64,000 bases of DNA, taken from assembly GCF_030247195.1 (NCBI RefSeq), contig NC_080672.1, positions 93,444,113 to 93,508,112 of the forward strand, written 5' to 3'. The notes below the pieces were generated by a model, which had not been told where the DNA came from, searched no databases, and saw only the letters and a list, made by a program, of their open reading frames with translations. This DNA is from Topomyia yanbarensis. Its lineage: Eukaryota; Arthropoda; Insecta; Diptera; Culicidae. Below are positions 12,145 through 24,458 of the stretch, in pieces (the first letter of the stretch is position 1; each line of letters starts with the position of its first letter). The translations under genes were made by a program, and so were the position numbers.

Positions 12145-13140
12145 CTTCGAAGTTTTAAAACTTTAAAGATGAAGTTTCGGAATTATGTCGTTTTGACAGT
12201 AAGTTTGATTTTCACCAAACCCACACTAAATCCAATTTCGGGCTACGCCTCTGATTCCAAGTAAGTAGAAACGAAGTCGTTCTACACTCGACCACAAGAA
12301 ACTTTTTCGAATATTGCATATCTAGTTTTTTATTCACACTAATAGGTACATTGTTTGTTGAGGTTGGTAATTTGTTGAGGATATTTTTTTATTGCATCGA
12401 ACTATACCAAATTTTGGAAGTATTTTAGGGAGATCATTTAACAATTTCTTCCAAAGTTTTGCGGACCTACTCCCATTCGTGCGTTTGGTACGTTGGTGTA
12501 ATAGGGAAAATTAAGGGTATATTTATATATGATGCAGATCGAGAAAATTTAGGAATTTTCTTCATATTGTTTTAGCAATATAACAAAAGTTCATCGATTA
12601 AACTGTGAAGTTTGGCTGTGAATATTATGAAGTTCTTGAAAATTTTAAATTACATTATTTGTAATCAGCAGATTAGTAACATTCGCTCCCCAACGCAATT
12701 AATTTTTCATCGCTTGCTGTGAACATGATGGCTTGCGAATATCTGATCTGAAAATTATAGAATAGATGTTAATTTTCTGCATTCTTTACTGATTTAGTAT
12801 TCCGGAAGTCGCTCAAATGACTCTGAATGAGAACCGCTGATATCCAAAAGCGATTTCGCTAGATTTTCAGGGTAGCGCGGGTGACGGAAGGTTATAGAAG
12901 AGTTTCGAGAAAAATAATTGTTTCATGATTTTGATGATGATAATTTTCACTAACGGGTTTCAAGAGTTTTCTAATTTGTTCTTTAGCATTAGGATTAGTA
13001 AAAATTGTTCAAATTAAAGATAATACTGTAAAGTTGAAAAAGTCGATATCGAAATAAGTTTGCATGCATTTTAGAGGTAGCGTGATATTACGTGGTAGAT
13101 ATTGTGTGAAAAGTCTTCAAAGTAGTTGACATATATTTGA
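12145..13140 (+). repeat. Dispersed ~1-kb repeat, copy 1
   Basis: Collinear with 21225-22520. Shared landmarks in order are TTTCGGAATTATG, TTTTCACCAAACC, AAGTAAGTAGAAAC, CACACTAATAGGTACAT versus its relative, a TCTTCCAAA block, TCGCTAGATTTYCAG, and GTGACGGAAGGTTAT. Both are in the same orientation and degenerate. No protein is recognisable. Confidence 0.6.
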
Positions 13141-13354
13141 AAAAGAAATACATTTACGAACTCCGTTTTTAGCGGATTCACTATATAATTATCTATAATA
13201 TAGGGAACATATAACTGAATTTCGCTTCATTCTTCTTTATTTCTCTATAGTGGAAAAACATGTAGTACAATTTGTCTCCACTAAGGAGAAAATTGTTTGA
13301 AACCACATTTGTGTGTTAAGGACACAAATCCTACAACTAAATTAGTTGTGGAAT

Positions 13355-15365
13355 TTGCGTTTCTACTTCGTCTTATCAGAATCCGACACTAGCTTGGTGA
13401 CATGAAAAACCTAGTGCCGGATCTGGTGCAGGACATCACGCTTGACTAGTAGTGCTCAGGAGAGGGATTCAATGAGAAATCGGCCGACCACAAAACATGA
13501 CCATCTTCGATTCGAACGAAACTTTGCAGTTGTATTCGGTTTATAAATCTCCATGATTTTCTCTGGAAATTGCAACTGTAATTTTATTACAAAATATAAT
13601 TCTAAGTATCATTTGAAATCAAAATGCACTCAAGAAATATCTTCGAAAATGCGATATTTTTCGAGATATTCGGAATTTTGCTTAAACAAAAACAATTAAT
13701 TCGTGTAATTATGATCTTTTTAAAAGTTCTTCGCATCACCTTATCATAAAATGTCAACAATCTGATGTTTATCGTTTTAAAGGCGTAAAAGAAACTTTTT
13801 GTGTGTATTCGGATCAAGGAGAAGCTTCCAAAAAAAAATTCCTAACAACAACTTTTGACATATTTTCATAATTCATACTATTTGCAGTCAAAAATACAAT
13901 TTTTTTGTGAATATGATTCTAAACGCCAATTTAAATTAAAATGCTCATAACAAATTTTTTCTGAAATGTGGTTGTTCTCTAGATATTTTAAATTTTGTTT
14001 TAACAATAAAAATGTTTTTTTTAATACGACCTTTTTACAAGTTACTCGCGTTTCTCCTTCAACAACAATAGGTGTTTCAAAAGGCTTATAACATTTTCTG
14101 TAACTTTCCCATTAACATCAAAGCGATATTGTAAACCATTTGAAAGCTACATTAAAACAACCAAAATTTGATTCAACTATATAGTGTCATCATCAGACCC
14201 TATGGTAGAATAATATTTTGATTGTTTTGTATAGCTTTCAAATGGTTTCCAATATCGCTTTGATGTCAATGGGAATGTTACAGAAAATGTTATAAGCCTT
14301 TTGAAAATCCTATTGTTGTTGATGGAGAAACGCTAATAACTTGTGGAAAGGTCGGTATTAAAACAAAATAATTAAATTGCTAAAACAAAATTTAAAATAT
14401 CTCGAGAACAACCACGTTTCAGAAATTCTTTATTATGAGCATTTTTGACAGCAAATAGTATAAATTTTAAAAATATGTCAAAAGTTGTTGTTAGAAAAAC
14501 TTTTTTTAGAAGCTTCTCCATGATCCAAATACACACAAAAAGTTTCTTTTACGTCTTCAAAACGATAAACATTGGATTGTTGACATTTTATGATGGGGTA
14601 ACGCGAATAACTTTTAAAAAGGGCAAAATTACACGAATTAATTGTTTTTGTTGGAGCAAAATTTCAAATATCTCGAAAACTATCGCATGTTGGAAGATTT
14701 TTGTTAAATGCATTTTGATTTGAAGCGATATTAAGAATTATATTTTGTAATAATATTACAGTTTTGTATGTCAATTAGCATGAAATTTGAAAACACGTGT
14801 AAAGTTATTGTTAGAAAAACTCTTTTACCGATAAGTTCTCCATCGTGCAATCACATTCAAAATATTTCTCTTCTATTTAGGTTTTTGTTGATAAAATATA
14901 AAAAAATTAAAAAAACAATTTTTTGCTATTTAAATTTTTAACATAAATTTTTGATTTTAATAAAAGAAGAAATTTTAAGAAGAATTAACGAAAAATGACA
15001 TATTTCATTTCCTGTAACTCGTTCTCAGATAGTTTTGCTGTATAAAATGGAGTAATCGAACTAAAAAATTTGAAAATTATGCGCGTAGAAATGTCTATGC
15101 CCTTTTAAAAAATGCTCGTGAGTAAATATAATCTTATTAACTGTGGAAAATATTCAGTCTTGTATGTCGGTGTAACCTGTGAAGTTTCATCGAAATCTAA
15201 GATGGTCGGTCACGATTTTAGAGATTTACGAACGGATCTTCATGGAATTCCTCAGGAACACAAATTGTGTCTCCGATTTATGGTGCTAGCGTCAATCTGG
15301 TGCTAGCTTAGTGCTGTCACTAAGTTAGTGATTCTGATGAATCGAAGTCGAAACGCGAACTCCAT
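13355..15365. mobile_element. ~2-kb foldback element (long imperfect palindrome)
   Basis: The two halves are inverted copies of each other around about 14185. The best conserved arms are about 13590-14164 and 14206-14770. They encode mirror-image frames with the same peptide core (IHTKSFFY, LLTFYD), which simply reflects the palindrome. Weaker pairing continues outward: AAGATGGTC blocks near 13500 and 15200, and GAATCCGACACTAGCTTGGT at the left against its inverse at about 15310-15340. The outermost matched sequence is GCGTTTCTACTTCG on the left and CGAAGTCGAAACGC on the right. No transposase is seen. Such structures belong to foldback or long-TIR non-autonomous DNA transposons. Confidence 0.65.
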
Positions 15366-18189
15366 AGCTAATTTAGCTTCATTTTTATTAAAGCTCATTT
15401 TAAAATCGTACCACACGGTACCGTACCGTACCCAGCCAACCTTCGCCTCGGTTAGTGAGCATTGTGTTTAGTAGTTATATGTATCGCCTTCGCGGATGGC
15501 CTTCCGAGTAAGAGAAATAGAAAAAAGAAAATTACCACACTAATTTTCTCACAGGCTAAACCATGCGTTGGGTTTAAAACGATTTCTAGCCGCATATAAT
15601 ATAAACGCCCCACAAACGACGCACCCATGTTGATACCTTGGTAAGGTGTAAAGTGGACCGGTGGCCGGCCGGCTAAGGGCAAGTTGTGTCAAGAAAATGA
15701 AAAGTGAAACGAACGTCCGTTTCTAAATGATTTCGAGTAAATGCCACGCAAAATCACACTGTGGTTGTGTGGACTAACTCTTACACGCAGAGCAAGTATA
15801 GTAAGCCTACCAAGGACAACACTTGGTAGCACAGCACACTTGAGAAACTATTGGGTGGTATTTTTAAACTAAGGAAGGTGCAAACTCCTTGCATTGACCC
15901 TTTCGCTTTCAAATTTTTTTCACCAAAAAAAAAAACCGGTCACGACCGACAGTGAACCGGAGTGTGACTTCCGACTGCAGGTTACTTCAGTTGAAATGTT
16001 GATTTTTCCTCTGATTTCTTCGGTTCGGTAGCCAAACAAAGTGATAGTGCAGCGCCAGCGTGCAGATTGATAGGCCGGAAGGCATTTCCGGTCGTAGTGA
16101 ATTTGATGTGTTTCGAAACTTATCGCATGAAAGTATGTCTGTAACTGTTGAATTTTTTTAACTGCAGTCACGTCTCAACTTCACAGCTCCATACCTACTA
16201 ACACTTTTAAGTTTCGTGATTTCTCCGATTCGGCAATCGGGGCGCGGTGCCGCAGACTGTGAGGCATGAAGGCTGCCGATAGCTTCACCTTCAGATGCCA
16301 CGCCACGATTTCCAACTTGGAGAAATCACCCGCGGATTGGAAAAGCTTTTCGTTCCAAATCCAGCCGACATTGATGTTTTCCTTTTCGTTTTTCTAGCCG
16401 GCTTGGCTTTTCCGGTGCCCCTTTCGAACACGTGGTCCGTGTTTCTTCCATTTACGAGGCTAGAGGTAGTGTGTTCATATTGTGTGTGTGTGTTTGTCGG
16501 TCGTAGTATAAATCGCAAGATTTGGGGTGTTGAAATTCTGCCAAGAAAAGTTAGAGATATTAAAAAGAATAACGGCCGCGGTATTGATTTCTCTCTGTCC
16601 TGCATTGGGTGTAAACTTTAAAGGTGGGAGTGACAGAAGGTAATGTCTGTTTAAGGCATTGTCTTAGGGTTTTGATTTCTTAGATTGCATTCAGAGAGCT
16701 AGGGTAGGGTGCAGATGCAAACGATGGTTTATTTCTAATGCCACAACATTCAAAACGCCAACAATCAGCATTTCACCTCACTATTCACCGCAAACTTCTA
16801 GGCTCCCCCAAGTGTTGGAGTGCCATCGCCGTCGGGGCCAAACTCGAACGCCGTAATGTTCCGATGCCTGCTCAATAGTGCAGTGCCGGTACCGTCGATG
16901 ATAGCTGGGACCAAAGGTATAGTGTTGGCCGACACGAAAAGGTACCCTGCCTTCCCTCCTACCTCGCTGCCTGCCAGCCCTTCCAACCACCCTATTGGCC
17001 ATCGTTAGTCATTCTACGCCATACTAAGTTAGTTAGTTAGTTCGTTAGTTTTACTGGCAACGCCAGCGGTGCTAAATCTATAGACTTTTACTCTTAGTCC
17101 TTGAAGTCTCGCACGCTCAGCCGGCGCATTTCGATTGCTAAACCGTTTTTCTTCGCCTTTTTCGACTCGGCACGGATCCGTGCTTGTGGCTTTTACCTTT
17201 GCGGTTGGTAGTGAGTTTCTTTTCAACTCTCCCTTCACCATATTGGTTTATGTTTTTATTTTTATTTTTTTTCCTAGCGTGCTTGCTGAGGCTTGACTCT
17301 AGGCTGGAGGATTAGTCATAGAGCGATCTGTTCTAGCTGTTCTAGGTGTTGCAATTGTGGCTTTTTACGGTTTTTATTTTTAGAAGGGTGAGAATAGTTT
17401 TATTTACTAAGGCAAGTGAAGTGAATGTGTCCCATTGGTGGTACATGGATTGCGAAATAAATAAGTAAGCTTAATATTCTTATGCGATTCAACCGAATAA
17501 TGCCGTAAAGTATGGAAAAAAATATGAAAAAAAAAACAAAAAGAAGGTAAAATTTTTAAACTGTTCAACTGCCACAAAACAAAATTATGGCATATATAAT
17601 GATTTTCAGTCATGATTAATATCGCTGATGTGTCTATTTCTATTTATAACATTATTCTTTGCTCTACCTAATCAAAGAGGTGAACCAAAAGATTGATATT
17701 ACCAGGAATTATACAATGGTTTACAGTGTAGACCATTGTTATACGACAATGAAAAAACTACACCGTTTCCAGGACAAATTTCAACGTTACATAAACTTCC
17801 CTCTTTCTTTCTTCCACCTACACTGAATAAATAAATTAGTAAATAGAACAAAAATGATCATACAATACACAAATTCATTCGTCGATTTCTGCAACGAAGC
17901 ATTTCCATCCTATTTTGTTCTAAAATTATTAAAAGAAAAGCTACTCCGGACTACACTGTATTAACTTCGGATTGATATTTAAGAGGTAAAACACTACTTG
18001 TCGGCTTCATGCACTAGACTCGACTGAGCCAAATCTTTATTAAATTTTCGATTGAACTCTCCTTCTGAGAGATTGATCGATTAGATCATCTGAACTGTTA
18101 TACAACAATTCTCTCTTCTTTGAGAAATTCACATACTTATTTTGATAACATAATTACGCTTTAATAAAGTAACTATGTTTTTTTACATT
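15366..18189. other. GC-richer, repeat-poor stretch, possibly gene-associated
   Basis: From 15400 to 17300 the composition is balanced and dispersed repeats are rare, unlike the surroundings. This is what introns or flanks of a host gene look like in a mosquito genome, but I cannot identify a gene. Frames on both strands at 16291-16621 have no recognisable motif. A short palindrome spans 17712-17741 (ACAATGGTTTACAG and its inverse). From 17300 on the DNA returns to AT-rich with nothing recognised. Confidence 0.35.
16798..16946 (-). CDS. Candidate terminal coding exon, unidentified
   Basis: On the minus strand, an AG at 16948-16947 precedes an open frame with GC-rich third positions. It ends at TAG 16800-16798 and contains FVSANTIPLVPAIIDG and later FGPDGDGTPTLGGA. 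Composition and codon choice look more like coding DNA than the surrounding frames. Against it, the upstream sequence is purine-rich rather than a pyrimidine tract, an overlapping frame is also open, and I recognise no family. Treat as a weak candidate. Confidence 0.2.
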
Positions 18190-18297
18190 TCTTATAAAAG
18201 AAATGTATAGAATTCGCTCAAACTTTCAAGATTTTTTCCGAGGCCCGGAGGGCCGAGTCTTATATACCAATCGACTCAGCTCGACGATTTGGGACAA

Positions 18298-18328
<31 letters not shown>

Positions 18329-19269
18329 CTGTGTGTGTGTGTGTATGTAACGGACAAATTCTCATTCGTGTTTCTCAGCAATGGCTGAACCGATCTTATC
18401 CAAACCAATTTTAAATGAAAGAACTAAAAAACAGTATGAACGCTATTAATTTGTTTTTGATTCTGATGTTTAGTTTCCAAGATATGAATGTTTGAATGCG
18501 TAAAAATGGCATTTTTTGCAGTTTTTTAGAATTATCTGCCGAAATTGACAATATGGATTAACAATTTATACGTTTTTAGACAGCTTCAACGAATACCTTT
18601 CGAACAAGCTATAGATGGTTGAAATCGGACTATTATCAAAAGAGATATTTAACATTAAATGCGGATGAAAGATTTTTATCATTTCCCATTGCCAGAAATA
18701 TGACCAAAAACATGTAATCTATTATTAACGCCAAAACGGCTTATTTTAGGTCAATAGTATCTTCTGAGAATTTAATGGAGGAAATATGCCCTTTCTTTTG
18801 GTATTCTGCTTTTGCTGATTAATCCCCCTATGAGTGAGATATTTTCACAAATTTTCTTGGAAGTGCTTATATCGAAATGATGCCTTCTACAAATTTGTAG
18901 CTCTTACTTTTGCGAATAACTTTACTGAAGACTTCAAATATCTATTTTGAATACTTTAAAAGTTATGGCTTGTTGTTTGTGGATTACTCTTTGTCGCCTA
19001 TTTATTGTTCAATATAGAAAAAATCCATTGAAATAAGCCAAACATTATTACGACAAATCGAATTTTGTATTTCATTTTTCTGTCTACAACCGCTAGAAAT
19101 AATCACCGAACACTTCCAAGTTGTCTGGAAGGAACTTGATAATTTATCAGTGCAAAAATGTTCATTTGTGCGAACCTTCTGACTGCAATTTTTCTAACTT
19201 ATGACCATCGGATCGATCTGAAACATATCGGAAAATGAAAAGCGAAATAAATAACTCCAAGCAACGGCG
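18190..19269 (+). repeat. ~1.08-kb dispersed repeat with GT microsatellite, copy 1
   Basis: Collinear over its whole length with 26585-27637. It starts AATGTATAGAATTCGCTC, then the core GAGGCCCGGAGGGCCGAGTC, a TG-rich run, TTTCTCAGCAATGGCTGAAC and AACCAATTTTAAATGAAAG. It ends ATAACTCCAAGCAACGGCG. The core places it in the same superfamily of repeats as 20008-20430 and 31920-32665. The GT tract at 18301-18348 is an internal, length-variable part of the repeat. No protein domain is recognisable. Confidence 0.75.
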
Positions 19270-20007
19270 TAGCCCAGAGAAGGTTTTGGGGTTTAACACC
19301 ATACAACGCCCCCCACCCCCCCCCACCACACCCAAAAAAATATTGGATTAAAGTTGAAAATTTATTGATGCAGACTGATTTAATTCAATATTACAATAAC
19401 AATTATCTGATCCGTAGATTGATAACCTGTTGTTGTAAACATCATGAGGACTTTTGATAAATTGTCGAAATGGGGTCCTGATATGTAACTGATCTATTGG
19501 TCTTGATTTCACAGTTGTCTAATAGCATCAATATCAAATTCCTGCCTGAAAACATTCCAATAGAAAATTGCAGAGTTCTGTAATCAATCATAGTCCTCAG
19601 ATTTATTTTCAAATTGATCTCGTTTTTGTAGAGATGTACTGTAATAAGGGTCTTTATTTAATAGGAAGAGAAGTTAAAATTGATTTAATGTCTATGAAAC
19701 ATAGAACTGCTTACCAACAAAATGCATTTCAAAGTGAATCCCTTGTTTTAAATTTTTTCATAAAAAAAAATCTTTTGGCCCTCTTTTGTATATTGAATCT
19801 TATTTCTAGTCTTAAGATAGCTGTAAACTTTCTTTTCCTTTGTAAAAAAAAATATTTCAACATTGTAACCTCCTAGTTTTAAGATATCCAAAATGTAAAA
19901 ACAAAAGCATTTGGCACCGCCAAGCTAACGCATTTGTGCCTATCAAATAAACGAAATGAATAAAAAAAAAACAAAATGCATAACTTTCAACATTTGCTAA
20001 AAATGTT
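19270..20007. other. AT-rich DNA with C-rich run
   Basis: A C-rich run (CGCCCCCCACCCCCCCCC) lies at about 19308-19330, directly after the repeat end. The rest, including the open frame 19568-19876, shows no recognisable coding motif. Confidence 0.3.
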
Positions 20008-20430
20008 CTTGCCTTTCTCATTCACTCTAAAATTCGTCAATCTAATCCCGACCCGGAGGGCCGAGTGTCATATGCCAATCGACTGAGTTCGTCGAGATCG
20101 GAAAATGTCTGTGTGTGTATGTATGTGTGTATGTGGAAAAAATGTGACCTCTGTTTCTCAGAGATGGCTGGACCGATTTGCACAAAGTTAGTCTCAAATG
20201 AAAGGTACAACCTTCCCATCGGCTGCTATTGAATTTTTTATTGATTGGGCTTCCGGTTCCGGAGTTACGAGTTGAAGAGTGCAATCACACAGCAAATTCC
20301 CATATAAACTGAAATGAAAAATTTTCAAAATCAAATTTGTATTTTTGATGCCAAATGACTTTAAAATGCATGAAACATTGAGATGTTTGACAAAAATTGA
20401 CTTCTTTGGACTTTGGTACATTTTTGCCTT
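20008..20430 (+). repeat. CCCGGAGGGCCGAG-family repeat
   Basis: Begins TTGCCTTTCTCATTCACTC, contains GACCCGGAGGGCCGAGTGTC, CGAGATCGGAAAATGTCTG, a TG/TATG run and TTTCTCAGAGATGGCTGG, then CCGGTTCCGGAGTTACGAG. A second start of the same family (GCCTTTCTCATATAGAAAGG, CCGGCCCGGAGGG) begins at about 20430 and breaks off near 20490. The CCTTTCTCATATAGAAAGG start is itself a small hairpin. Confidence 0.7.
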
Positions 20431-20490
20431 TCTCATATAGAAAGGTTATGCAATCACTCTAAAAATCGTCAATCATACCGGCCCGGAGGG

Positions 20491-20644
20491 AGTATGCAGC
20501 GAGGGGTTGCTACTTTAAAATTAAAACTAGTTTAAAATTTCTTAACAAGTTGAAAATTTTCGGCGGGACCTGGACCTCCCGGATCTTTCTTCATGATCCG
20601 CCGCTGGTTTCAAGCGATGTTTCAGTATCACATAGTATCTCTAG
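20491..20644. other. Short non-coding spacer
   Basis: A GC-richer stretch (GGCGGGACCTGGACCTCCCG) at about 20561 sits between two repeats. Nothing else is recognised. Confidence 0.3.
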
Positions 20645-20803
20645 ATCGTGGCTGTCGATCCATTGTATGTATGTGCAAATCGTACTGAACATGTAATATT
20701 CATTTCCACCATTGTATTGAACATAACCAGCCATGGAATCGTAGTCTGGACAAATGCGACAAGCACAATTGCACCACTAGATGGATTAAGACAGGTTTTT
20801 TTG
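20645..20803 (+). repeat. Dispersed repeat with GCACCACTAGATGGATT box, copy 2
   Basis: Same block order as 6259-6415: CGTGGCTGTCGATCC, CATTGTATTGAACATAACC, CCATGGAATCG, then GCACAATTGCACCACTAG ATGGATTAAGACAGGTTTTT. The same orientation and about 160-bp length support a family. A third, shorter relative is at 23555-23605. Confidence 0.55.
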
Positions 20804-21224
20804 GGAATGCGTCGAGTTGAGACGAAAACGTAATATGATTAATAACGAGGATAACACTTTCCGAATGTAGAGAGAAATTTATGAAAAATAACGATTTCCA
20901 TTCGATTCTAGCAGGTTCTGATCGATTTTGATGAGCATTTGATTTTTGTTGTATGACCAATTATATGTATAGGTCAAATGTTTAAAATCAGTAATTTAAG
21001 GTCAAGATAGCATCATTTTGAAACCGCCAACTTCGGAGGTTTAGTATCTTCGATGAGTTTTACAAACGTTAAACAGCGCATCATTTGATAAAATAATTTT
21101 GACGGTATATCGTCCAAGAAGTATTTATGGTGATTTTTCTCAGGTTAATATTCATGACTACAATAAAGTCTCAACAAATTCGCTAGACACGAACTCTGTT
21201 ACTATTTTCTGAAAAATTAATTCT

Positions 21225-22520
21225 GCATAATTTTAAAACTTCAAAAATTACGGTTTCGGAATTATGCCGTTTGGACAGTATGATCGATTTTCACCAAACC
21301 CCCACCAAACCGAATTTCTGGCTACGCCGCTGACTTCAAGTAAGTAGAAACAAAGTCCTTCTACACTCGTTCACGAGAAACTTCTTCGAATGCTGAATAT
21401 CTATTATAATACATTGAAACCCTGATTTTATCAGCCAAATATGAACATATGTTTGATGGGCTCTAGCAGGCGAACAAGACTGAATTCGAGTAAATCCTTT
21501 CTTGAGCATGTTTTCCTTATCATGAAGATGGAAATATGCAAAAATAAAAAGTTCATCATAATCAGAAATAGTTATCAGACTACATCAAGGGAAGGGAAGA
21601 ATATTTTAACAGCTTCAGTTTATTATAAAGAAAAAAAAAAAGCTCGATTTAGTCAATGTCCCCATTTTGTCAGCCTAAAATACACCATGAGACTGATAAA
21701 AATGGGTCTTTATTGTATGTATTATTCACTGTGTTTCACATTAATAGGTACATTTCATTTTTGGGGATTTTTTATTGTATCGAACTACAACAATTTTTAG
21801 GTAATTTTCAAGGGATTTTTTTTATAGACTTCTTCCAAAATTTGGCGAACCTATTCCAATTCGTATACCAATTAATTGGTATACTTAAGGGTTAATATGT
21901 TACAGATAGAGAAAATACTGAAATTTTCAGCTTTTTTCTTACACAATATTACGAAAGATTATTAAACAATTTTTCTTAATAAGTTTGTGAAAATTATAAA
22001 CTATTTGAAATTTTTTAATAGTATAATTTTTTTTATTCAACCGTGATTTTTTAATAAATAGTGACCATCGCTTCACAACGTAGTCTATTTTTCATGGCTT
22101 GCGGTGAGCACGATCTCTCGAATTGCTGAACTGAAAATTATGGAATAGAAATTAATTTTTAGTTTTCTTTAAAGATTAAACTCGCCTCGCAGATAGCTCT
22201 GAATTAGACCCGCTGGTGCCCTAAGACGATTTCGCTAGATTTCCAGAGCACTGTGCACACAGTGCATTAACGCAAGTGACGGAAGGTTATCGAAAAGTTT
22301 CGTGAAAATGAAAATTCCAGTAATGATGATGATTTTCCCAAACGGTTAGTTTTCGAGAGGTTTTTATTTGTTCTTTGGCATTAGGATTAGCGATAATAAT
22401 TCAAATCAAGGATACTACTGGGAAGTCACCTTTGCAAAGAAGAAGAAAAAGTCGATGTCGAAGTAAAATTTGGAACTATGCACGCATGCACTTCAGAGAT
22501 AGCGTGATATCAGGAGCTGC
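21225..22520 (+). repeat. Dispersed ~1-1.3-kb repeat, copy 2
   Basis: Collinear with 12145-13140 (TTTCGGAATTATGCCGTTT, TTTTCACCAAACCCC, AAGTAAGTAGAAACAAAGTC, ACATTAATAGGTACAT, GTGACGGAAGGTTATCG). It differs by small insertions. One is a palindromic CACTGTGCACACAGTG at about 22244-22259, absent from the other copy. Confidence 0.6.
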
Positions 22521-23739
22521 GATTTCATTTCAACCCTTTTTTGTGAAAATGGCGATACTTACAAATGTAAACATAAGGCTTTTTTCATACATGCGAATGA
22601 GGGCTTTGAAACGCAACCAATTAACCTAAAAATTTTGATTCTACGATATTGCTTTCTTAAACTACAGCAAAAAATACAACGGGCGAAACTGTATTTTTGT
22701 TTGTTTATTTAAAGCTTCGCCCTCCACGCTCCATGCAAACAAACAGGGCGATACTTTTTTTGCTAGCAGTTTAGAAGCGAAACTGTCATTTTCGTATTTT
22801 TCTTTGAGGATTATCAAGCTGATACCAGCTGTAAATAGTAACAATGATCGCTATTCAAAAAACACGGACGAAATCGGTGGTGTAGAACGGTAGTTATTGT
22901 AAAAAAACGTAAGAACGATACTTCAATGCTGATAGGTGGGACCGAAAAAGTAAACAATCGCCAAAGGGGCGATACTATCATTTTGTAAATTTCAATAGCA
23001 AAAACAAATTTTAATTTAATAATTTCAAATACTTTATGAAGTTTTGGGTTTCGATCACTGAATCATGCAATCTAGGATATAAAAAACACAATAGTTCTTA
23101 AATAGGAAATAAAAGTCTGGAAATATTCACTGTTGATTTTCTTTGAATGGTATCACTGCTAGTATCACCCTTTTCAAGAAAAAGCGTTGATTTCTCAGTC
23201 GTGTTGGAAATTTGAGTAAAGTATAAACTTCAAATCGATTAAAAAAAATCGATTTTTTTGGCTCAGTACAATATATAACCCCTTTAGGAAAATTCAGTTT
23301 TCCCACCACAATATAGATATTTTATTAACAGAGCATTAACAACATTTCGTTGGTATGTCTATTTTATGGGCCATTTTTTCGCTTTCCCATTGATTTGGTT
23401 TGAGATTTCTAGCACTGATGTTGTCCTATGCTGATTTGAGCGATTCTCTGAGTCCTGCCACTATCCCATGTAGTATGTGTTATCAAAAACATCGCGAAGC
23501 ATAAAGTTCTAAATGTTCTCAAACGATATAATATCCGAAGAGTGATAAGAGTTATAAGAAATGTCTCATCACACTGTTAGGTGGATTAAACACGTTTTTC
23601 TGAGTGCATGTAACTGCTTTGTTCAAACTTTTTGACGATTCTAATTATATACCTTAATTCAGAAAATTACCGCTTCGGAAAACCGGGCTCAGTAATTAAT
23701 TAATAATAATTTATGGTCAACTTCCGCTTCCTAGATTCG
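22521..23739. other. Non-coding DNA with recurring GGGCGAAACT/GGGCGATACT motif
   Basis: The motif GGCGATACT or its variant GGGCGAAACT occurs near 22551, 22681, 22746 and 22973, as if from a short-unit decayed repeat. The region from 23555 to 23605 is a partial relative of the CTAGGTGGATT repeat. No gene recognised. Confidence 0.35.
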
Positions 23740-23839
23740 TGTTTGTTTGATTCAGGAACACAGAGAATATCAGGAAATTCGACAGAATGATCTTCAAGTT
23801 CTAGAGATTCGCGTCTTCGTTTTCGTTCATGATACGGCA

Positions 23840-24133
23840 TCAACAACTACGTCTTTGCTCCGGGATCATTTTCAGCTGGTTTCTATGGGCTGTTATTACT
23901 TGATGTCCAAGGGAGATCTGAAAACCATTTTTTGAAATCTGTTTAATGAACGTTACATTTAACCATCTTTCAATCTCAGTTTTCCTGAAATTTTTATAAT
24001 AAATCTTATCCCCTACAACTAACTTCAAAAAAGGATCTGGCGGTAGATCGACACTGTCAGTTGCTGTAGCATTCCTTTCCGGAGGTTTGTTCAGATTCGT
24101 TTTGTAGTGTTTTTTGGGGTTAACCAAATCCAA
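23840..24133 (-). pseudogene. Ty3/gypsy-type integrase C-terminal fragment
   Basis: A 97-residue minus-strand frame has the layout of an insect gypsy-like Pol C-terminus. It has a 'LKLVVGDKIYYKNF' strand block, 'RWLNVTFIKQISKNGFQI', then 'HRNQLK', the usual GDxVxxRNF...W..G.I......Y.V....HRNQLR arrangement of the integrase C-terminal DNA-binding domain. No integrase core, reverse transcriptase or LTR is recognisable around it, so this is a small relic. It lies about 130 bp from a later SINE insertion. Confidence 0.6.
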
Positions 24134-24259
24134 TAATATTTTTGGTCTGTGTGAGAATATATTCTCAGAAGGAAATTTACCATTGGGTGAAATACAACTA
24201 TTCCTATAATTAATTAGAAAAAGGACAATTTGATCGTCAATATCCGTGACCTTGTCTTG

Positions 24260-24272
24260 GGGTCAAGTAAAA
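24260..24272. repeat. Target-site duplication of SINE copy 1 (left)
   Basis: GGGTCAAGTAAAA at 24260-24272 is repeated exactly at 24446-24458, bracketing the SINE. Confidence 0.85.
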
Positions 24273-24445
24273 TTATTTTTTTTATTATTTCAATTATAGA
24301 GGTTTTAACCTTAAGGTCATTCGCCTCTTCGGGTTAGAAAAATCTCTTAGGAAAAATTTCTAACCCTATGTGTGGGGTCGGGACTCGAACCCAGGGGCGC
24401 TGCGTACAAGGCAATCGATTTACCAATACGCTACGCCCACTCCCC
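24273..24445 (-). mobile_element. tRNA-derived SINE, copy 1
   Basis: Read on the minus strand it starts GGGGAGTGGGCGTAGCGTAT (A-box-like TAGCGTATTGG) and has the B box GGTTCGAGTCC in a T-arm-like CTGGGTTCGAGTCCCGACCC. It then has a body with the hairpin GGGTTAGAAA...TTTCTAACCC, a CCTTAAGG motif, and an A/T-rich tail. These are internal RNA polymerase III promoter elements. The exact 13-bp duplication GGGTCAAGTAAAA on both sides proves retroposition. Other copies are 37945-38114 and 62336-62502. It is not a functional tRNA. Confidence 0.9.
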
Positions 24446-24458
24446 GGGTCAAGTAAAA

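Noticed and set aside
13602..14723. Pair of similar 70-90-residue frames suggesting a duplicated gene
   Set aside because: The similarity arises because the two arms of a palindromic element are read on opposite strands; no start context or domain supports a gene.
18301..18348. GT tract as a separate regulatory element
   Set aside because: It occupies the variable internal slot of a dispersed repeat seen in at least four other copies.
22244..22259. CACTGTGCACACAGTG, two head-to-head heptamers resembling a Transib or RSS signal joint
   Set aside because: It is an isolated short palindrome with no spacers or nonamer-like blocks and no flanking pentamer duplication; most likely chance, although the sister repeat copy lacks it.
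24360..24445. Possible tRNA gene on the minus strand
   Set aside because: A and B boxes are present, but three similar copies with a SINE body and target duplications show it is a retroposon head.
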